In this document: positions 1 to 5,026 of the stretch, one piece after another | Layout: each line of letters begins with the position of its first letter | Position numbering within the stretch: the stretch's first letter is position 1 | Origin: Candidatus Hodarchaeota archaeon | GTDB taxonomy: Archaea > Asgardarchaeota > Heimdallarchaeia > Hodarchaeales > Hodarchaeaceae | Length of the DNA stretch: 7,043 nt | Assembly (NCBI GenBank): GCA_016840305.1 | Contig: JAEOSP010000324.1 | Location: forward strand, 1 to 7,043 | Reading direction: 5' to 3' | Translations under genes and position numbers: made by a program | Notes under the pieces: generated by a model | Seen by the model: only the letters and a program-made list of their open reading frames with translations | What the model was told of the DNA's origin: nothing | The model's database searches: none

Positions 1-3000
1 AGCTATTCCCTCTAACGTTGAGATTGATGATCCTGGAACTTGGGAAATTAATTTCAATTTTGAATTAGATGGTTCATTAGCTGATGGGGCGTCCGAGGAA
101 ATTATTGATCGAGATCTTGTTATATCTCAGTTTGATATTTCAATTGGTGGTATATCTATACCCCTCATTGGTAATATAGATTGGTTTGGCACAGATTTAA
201 CCATTACAGTTGACCTTCCTGATAGCTTAAATGCACAAGTTCCAATTATTGCTTCCGTATACGCTTTGCAAATTGATTGGAATATTGATGATCTACCTGC
301 CGATATAAATGTTGCAGTTAGTACGGTTAAACCGAATGTTGTCACTTACCACGATTTAGAAATTTCTTATTTGTCTGATGATTTAGATATCATTGAAACA
401 AATAATCCTGAATATTCTTTGATGAATGCAATCCTTCATTTAGAATATGATTATGCTCCATATTTTGGGACTCCCACTGATTTCAACTTCAATCTTACTA
501 TTGATGGTTTTGATGGTATTTTTATTTCCTCTAGTTCATTAGGAAGTGGAAATTATAATGTCACCTTCCGACTTCCAGAAGGTTTAACCGTTGGGTCAAA
601 GGATATTGATTTCAACTGGCGATATGGTGCTGGAGGATTTTATTATGTTGTGGAATCAAATGATTCCACCTTAATTGCACCAACAGGAGTTGTTACCTAT
701 CATGATATTACCATTAATGCTACACTTCCCGTTTCGATGTTCTTGTTCGAGATTGATGGAGATTTTTCCTTCAATGTAAGCTTTGATGTGCAAGAGGAAA
801 ATGGTACCCAATATTTAGATAGTACATCTTCAGTATTACAATCGATTAGGATTCAGGGATCCGATTTTATTGATAATTGGATATCCTATACTGATTATAA
901 TAATGGTAATTATTTCTTTAACTTTAACCTATTCGCAAACGATACTAATCTTGATTGGCTTGGTAATCAATCTGTTCTCTTCCGTATACAAACTTCTTCT
1001 GGTCTCTGGGAATGGGGTGAGGTAACCATCCGTGGTCACGATCTCAAAATGATACTAGAATCTCTAGAAACATGGCCTGTAGGACTTGATTTCTTTGATC
1101 CTGATGAAAGAACAACATTTGAATTAAATATAACTGTTAGCGATAGTTATGGGTCAGGATATAATCCTCTTACAACATTAAATCTTACGGATAATTTCGG
1201 ACAGATTTACTTAGAGAATATACAACCTGAAGTTTATAATCAGAACGCTACTATCAGCTCAATCGTCGAATGGGGGTATATTGATCAGGGCCAGGGGAAG
1301 TATTATATCAGATTTCTTCTGGAAGCTCAAGATGCAGCTCAATTAGGAACCGGAGCTATGATGCTCATTTTATTAATAAATGATACAAATGGACATTTAG
1401 TTAAAAGTTCCACTACTGATAACAATATCGAGTTTGAAGGTAAAGATTTTATCCTCCTTCTTGGTTTAGAGTGGATTTATATCCCTGATTTTGGTCCCAA
1501 TGGAACCACATTTCCTTTTGGATTTGGTAATCAATCAGCAACTTTAGGATATACTTTTCGAGTATCCGTTAATTCAACCATTATCATTAGATATAGGATT
1601 TATGCTGCTGAAAATCCAATAGTAGAAAGTGTTGACCCCCAAAATATCTATTGGGAGACTCCTTGGAATGAAACACAATCACTTCAGGGGTCATTGAACA
1701 GAACATCATTTGTGACGTTAAATTTGACTTCTACACAGGTTACACGACAATTATTTGTTGCTTATGTTGAAGGTAATCGTGAGAAACAGTTAGCTTCAAG
1801 TGATACAACATGGAAAATTTTCCTCGAATGGGATAGATTAGAAGCTGCAACTACTGATATGGATGATGATGATGATGACCTCTATAATAATGTAACAAAT
1901 ATTGGATCCAATTACACCTTAACTTATAACTCACAATTTTCTAGATCTGGTTTTAACGCAGCAGGCAGTAATTTTACCATTACCATTAATTTGTGGCAAT
2001 TTAATGGAGCGACTTGGAATTTAATTAATACCACATCAAGACCCCATCTTGATGGAAGCGGAAATATTGGACCAATATTATTTAGCAATGGAACACACAT
2101 TGTTGGAAGTTTAATTATCTTTGACAAAGAGGATAACCCGAATTATGCTGATGGAAAACTTGATTTTCTGTTTCAATTCACTGATGTTATCAAAGCAACC
2201 ATTCAAGTATCTGCGACAGAAGAGTCGAAAACAAGTGGTTTAGATTACCGATACTATCCTTCATATTATCCTTATCCTGGTTCCGTTTACTCTTTCGTTA
2301 ATGATACAACTGATACCTACGCTGAAGAAACCATAATCTGGACTAAATTTGTGATCACTATCAAAGCTGTCGATGATCGTATACCTGTCCTAACAGGAGC
2401 TACTCTGCTCTTGACTGCTCATTATGTGCATGATTCTTCGATAGAATTAACTGATAGTGATGTACGTATCTTTATTCTTGATAATAACATTTTAAAAGTC
2501 ATTTCTAGTACAGAATGGAGTGGTAACGGGTTGAATTTCACAAATTTATTATCAAAGGGAATAGTTGAAATTGTTACCTACAATATCAGTAAGATTGAGG
2601 ATCCAATATATGGTATTTCTGTTTTTCAGGATAAAACCGTAACAATTACCTGGGATCAAATAATATTTGAGATGGGTTTTGCTCATCCATGGGGAGAAAA
2701 CATACGATTCAATGTAAATGAAACAGCTTTTGTCGAAATCGTAGCTTTCTATGATTCTGATAAAACCCCATTCAATGGAACAATAGATCTTTATTATAAG
2801 TCAACTTCTAATACATCGGATTTATTCAAGAGAGAACGTATGTGGAATGAGGGTGTTACTGTACCAATACCATCCCAATATACTGATGGACCTGGAAAAA
2901 CTTCATTTTTAATTATAGGTGTTCTTGAAGATATTTACGGATTAAATGGGACTCGAGAAGGGCAAGGTTACCGTGTGTTTTCTGACTATGGAGGTCGACG

Positions 3001-5026
3001 TCTTTTAATAAGCTGGGATCGCGTACTCATTGAATTTACACAAGATAAAGTAGAGTACAACGCAGGTAGTTCATTGAATGTTACGATGAGTGTTTTCTAT
3101 GAGAGTGATTGGCAATTACTTAATTCATCTCACTTCGAATATACTTTGTTCAAAGATGGAAGTGAATTCATCGCTAATCGTTCTCAACTTTTCTTTACTG
3201 ATTTTGAAATGCACACAACTAGCCATACATATCATATAGAATGGTCTCAAGATTACATAACAAACTTAATTGGAGGGTTTTCAAGTTCAGGTGATGAAAA
3301 AACAAAAGCAAATATAGAGATTGAGTGGATTGATAAGGTAGCTCCAATTAAAATATTCCATTTACTTTATGACTGGGGGAATGGTACTATTGGATTCTAC
3401 GTTGAAGCTACTGATGATTCCCCTGAAATTTACTTTGGCAGTGGATTAGAAAGTGTTACAGCGCAACTTAAACTTCCTGATCTTCTTCCTGGTAACGTCA
3501 CACAGTTAAAGCAAATAGGATATTCTAATTCTGGGACTAAGTTCTATGGAGAGATTACTACAGACAGTTCAGTTCCTAAAAATCACTTTTTATTCAATGC
3601 TAGTGTTTCTTATGAAATTATTCTAACAGATTTCAAAGGTAATTCCTATTCTGAATCTTTCTCACAGTATCTTGATTCTGACAGAGCTAGTCCTTTAAAT
3701 GATCCTGTTTTAGTTGAATTCTCTTCCACTATTGATGGAGATCTTAAGATTTCCGTAAATGCATCTGATATTTGGTCTGGCTTAGCTGGAGCAACTATTA
3801 GTACTAAAAACTTAGTTACTGGTAATTGGTCATCACCTTATTTGATGAGTAACCGTAGTGTGGGCACTGAATATTACGAATACTCATATAATTCTATCTT
3901 TGATGTTGGCAAGTTCCTGGAATATGAAATTCAGATTTCAGATAAAGTTGGTAATATTAAACTGATTGAGGGTGTTCTTGACATTGTTGATAGTTCTGGC
4001 CCACAACTAGTGAGTTACGATCTTATTTATCATGGTTTTGGTGAATTTTCAATCAATATAACTACAGGTGATAATGGTTCTACTATTACTGATGCTATTA
4101 TTCGTTACATTGCAAGAAACACTACTGAGGATGTTCCATTGTCTGAAGTTTTTGCTGGAGGTGAAGGTTCAGATGTTAAGGATGTTTTATACAGGTATGG
4201 TAAAACTTTTGTGGGATCGTTCACTATCCTTTCTGATTGGGGAATTGAAATACCTGTTTCCTTCTCAGTTGTCCTTACCGATTCTGAAGGGAATCAACGA
4301 GTTATTCCTCTTGATGAAATAACAATAAACGGTATACGAACACCACTCGTGGATTATAAAATGCCTTCAAATTGGATGCAACTGCTACAAAATCCTTTTG
4401 TACAGTGGATGATTCTTATTGGATTATTTGGTTTAATGTATGTATCTGTAAAAAGGTTCCGTACTGTAAGTGGTTTCGATAAAAAGATAATTATGGAAGA
4501 AATAATAGATATCCCTGATAATGAAGTTTGGGAAGAAAATGATAATATATCTTATGGATTAGTGGCTAGCTTCTTTGACCAAACTAAAGGACCAGTTCCC
4601 ATTATTGTATATCCAGAGAAGTTACGTTCATCTGAATCGATGCTTGCAACCTTAGCTGATCGTTCATTCTCAACACTAGGATTTGTTCCAAAACCTGATG
4701 AAGATAAACATGCCACATTTCGTTTCCAAATTGGAGGTGAGAAGTGTACAGTATTTGGTTATGCGTTTGCAATAGCTAACCCAGAAGCTCGTGGAGGACA
4801 AGAAAATCTATCACTATGCTTCATTATTCGTAGTCCTTGGGGTAATCTCGAGAATATCAACAAATTTTCTAGTGAATTACTTGATCATATGAGAGTTATC
4901 CGAGAACCTATGAGGGGACAATCAGATATTAAAATTGTGCAGAGAGAAATGGAAAATACACGCAATTTCTTGACACGTGTAATGTTAATCTTCCAAAAGA
5001 AGTATCGAAAGGAGTTTGTTGAATAA
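1..5026 (+). CDS. Giant type I-like surface protein: tandem beta-sandwich ectodomain, one TM helix, longin-like cytosolic domain (5' partial)
   Basis: I do not recognise a named family for the whole protein. The reading frame is open from position 2 to TAA 5024-5026, giving 1,674 visible residues; the true start lies upstream of the window, and the in-frame TTG at 266 has no claim to be the start because coding-like sequence continues before it. Visible residues 1-1465 are beta-rich, repeat-built, free of cysteine and carry about 42 N-X-S/T sequons, as expected of a glycosylated archaeal surface protein. Residues about 1466-1483 form a hydrophobic helix followed by KRFR, which by the positive-inside rule puts the C-terminus in the cytosol. 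Residues about 1517-1635 look like a longin-type domain, followed by a charged helix to the end. The N-terminal signal sequence must be outside the window. The next gene overlaps its stop by one base, so the pair is probably an operon. It is likely a surface receptor, adhesin or S-layer-linked stalk; the ligand is unknown. The gene and its topology are secure, the function is not. Confidence 0.93.
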   Translation, partial: AIPSNVEIDDPGTWEINFNFELDGSLADGASEEIIDRDLVISQFDISIGGISIPLIGNIDWFGTDLTITVDLPDSLNAQVPIIASVYALQIDWNIDDLPADINVAVSTVKPNVVTYHDLEISYLSDDLDIIETNNPEYSLMNAILHLEYDYAPYFGTPTDFNFNLTIDGFDGIFISSSSLGSGNYNVTFRLPEGLTVGSKDIDFNWRYGAGGFYYVVESNDSTLIAPTGVVTYHDITINATLPVSMFLFEIDGDFSFNVSFDVQEENGTQYLDSTSSVLQSIRIQGSDFIDNWISYTDYNNGNYFFNFNLFANDTNLDWLGNQSVLFRIQTSSGLWEWGEVTIRGHDLKMILESLETWPVGLDFFDPDERTTFELNITVSDSYGSGYNPLTTLNLTDNFGQIYLENIQPEVYNQNATISSIVEWGYIDQGQGKYYIRFLLEAQDAAQLGTGAMMLILLINDTNGHLVKSSTTDNNIEFEGKDFILLLGLEWIYIPDFGPNGTTFPFGFGNQSATLGYTFRVSVNSTIIIRYRIYAAENPIVESVDPQNIYWETPWNETQSLQGSLNRTSFVTLNLTSTQVTRQLFVAYVEGNREKQLASSDTTWKIFLEWDRLEAATTDMDDDDDDLYNNVTNIGSNYTLTYNSQFSRSGFNAAGSNFTITINLWQFNGATWNLINTTSRPHLDGSGNIGPILFSNGTHIVGSLIIFDKEDNPNYADGKLDFLFQFTDVIKATIQVSATEESKTSGLDYRYYPSYYPYPGSVYSFVNDTTDTYAEETIIWTKFVITIKAVDDRIPVLTGATLLLTAHYVHDSSIELTDSDVRIFILDNNILKVISSTEWSGNGLNFTNLLSKGIVEIVTYNISKIEDPIYGISVFQDKTVTITWDQIIFEMGFAHPWGENIRFNVNETAFVEIVAFYDSDKTPFNGTIDLYYKSTSNTSDLFKRERMWNEGVTVPIPSQYTDGPGKTSFLIIGVLEDIYGLNGTREGQGYRVFSDYGGRRLLISWDRVLIEFTQDKVEYNAGSSLNVTMSVFYESDWQLLNSSHFEYTLFKDGSEFIANRSQLFFTDFEMHTTSHTYHIEWSQDYITNLIGGFSSSGDEKTKANIEIEWIDKVAPIKIFHLLYDWGNGTIGFYVEATDDSPEIYFGSGLESVTAQLKLPDLLPGNVTQLKQIGYSNSGTKFYGEITTDSSVPKNHFLFNASVSYEIILTDFKGNSYSESFSQYLDSDRASPLNDPVLVEFSSTIDGDLKISVNASDIWSGLAGATISTKNLVTGNWSSPYLMSNRSVGTEYYEYSYNSIFDVGKFLEYEIQISDKVGNIKLIEGVLDIVDSSGPQLVSYDLIYHGFGEFSINITTGDNGSTITDAIIRYIARNTTEDVPLSEVFAGGEGSDVKDVLYRYGKTFVGSFTILSDWGIEIPVSFSVVLTDSEGNQRVIPLDEITINGIRTPLVDYKMPSNWMQLLQNPFVQWMILIGLFGLMYVSVKRFRTVSGFDKKIIMEEIIDIPDNEVWEENDNISYGLVASFFDQTKGPVPIIVYPEKLRSSESMLATLADRSFSTLGFVPKPDEDKHATFRFQIGGEKCTVFGYAFAIANPEARGGQENLSLCFIIRSPWGNLENINKFSSELLDHMRVIREPMRGQSDIKIVQREMENTRNFLTRVMLIFQKKYRKEFVE
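101..1447 (+). repeat. Protein repeats with [HKR]D junction motif (N-terminal zone of protein 1)
   Basis: Five copies of a short strand-Asp-strand motif recur in frame: IIDRDLVIS (101-127), VVTYHDLEIS (338-367), VVTYHDITIN (689-718), VTIRGHDLKM (1022-1051) and IEFEGKDFIL (1427-1456). The basic-residue/Asp steps are about 80, 117, 112 and 135 residues apart. Each likely marks the boundary between adjacent Ig-like beta-sandwich domains. The intervening sequences are strongly diverged, so these are old repeats. Confidence 0.6.
1811..3328 (+). repeat. Protein repeats with Trp/Trp-Asp junction motif (central zone of protein 1)
   Basis: A hydrophobic strand ending in Trp, usually Trp-Asp, recurs in frame: IFLEWDRL (W at 1829), TIIWTKFV (W at 2339), TITWDQII (W at 2651), LISWDRVL (W at 3014) and IEIEWIDK (W at 3326). 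The steps are 170, 104, 121 and 104 residues. Two copies are preceded by a D-x-x-Y-G-[IL] turn (2600-2617 and 2930-2944). The regular spacing supports tandem beta-sandwich domains, with the longer first unit carrying a poly-Asp insertion. Confidence 0.55.
3341..4340 (+). repeat. Three juxtamembrane Ig-like domains ending in D-x-x-G-N
   Basis: The last three ectodomain units each end in a strand followed by a [ST]-D-x-x-G-N turn: TDFKGN (3626-3643), SDKVGN (3938-3955) and TDSEGN (4277-4294), spaced 104 and 113 residues. They also share an early acidic pattern (ATDDSPEIYFGSGL, NASDIWSGL, TTGDNGSTI). D-x-x-G-N is a common terminal-strand pattern in prokaryotic Ig-like surface domains. This domain type differs from the two zones before it and forms the stalk next to the membrane. 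Confidence 0.55.
4397..4450 (+). other. Transmembrane helix of protein 1
   Basis: Eighteen codons encode the hydrophobic run FVQWMILIGLFGLMYVSV (visible residues about 1466-1483). It is preceded by a polar, Asn/Gln-containing segment and followed at once by KRFR, a basic stop-transfer flank. It is the only convincing membrane helix in the visible protein. Sequon density falls and cysteines appear only after it, which agrees with an outside-to-inside switch here. Confidence 0.88.
4550..4906 (+). other. Longin-like (profilin-like alpha/beta) cytosolic domain of protein 1
   Basis: Visible residues about 1517-1635 (119 residues) read by eye as strand (YGLVASFF), tight turn (DQTKG), strand (PVPIIVYPE), helix (ESMLATLADRSFSTLGF), three strands (ATFRFQI, CTVFGYAFAI, LSLCFIIRS) and helix (NINKFSSELLDHMRVI). 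A further charged amphipathic helix runs to the C-terminus (4922-5023). This beta2-alpha-beta3-alpha-alpha order and length match the longin fold better than roadblock/LC7, which has an extra N-terminal helix, though roadblock or another profilin-like relative remains possible. Longin domains typically bind small GTPases or trafficking proteins. An acidic linker (about 4484-4546) separates the domain from the membrane. The assignment comes from secondary-structure pattern only; no profile search was done. Confidence 0.5.
5010..5014 (+). promoter_or_regulatory. Probable Shine-Dalgarno AGGAG for the second gene
   Basis: AGGAG lies inside the last codons of the first gene, 11 bases before ATG 5026. 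The spacing is slightly long but workable, and the motif is complementary to the conserved 3' end of archaeal 16S rRNA. With the 1-base stop/start overlap it suggests that ribosomes finishing the first gene restart on the second. It could be a chance purine run. Confidence 0.45.

Noticed and set aside
266..268. TTG as the start codon of the first gene
   Set aside because: The frame continues open and coding-like (Asp/Ile/Asn-rich beta-strand sequence with an RDL junction motif at 110-118) to position 2. No signal peptide follows the TTG, so it is an internal Leu codon.
127..345. Minus-strand open frame of 72 codons
   Set aside because: It lies wholly inside the first gene on the other strand and shows no recognisable domain or ribosome site.
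1924..2127. Minus-strand open frame of 67 codons
   Set aside because: It is antisense to the repeat region of the first gene, with no independent coding evidence.
4068..4322. Plus-strand open frame of 84 codons, Leu/Met-rich and hydrophobic-looking
   Set aside because: It is a frame-shifted reading of the third juxtamembrane domain, and the hydrophobicity comes from T-rich codons read out of frame.
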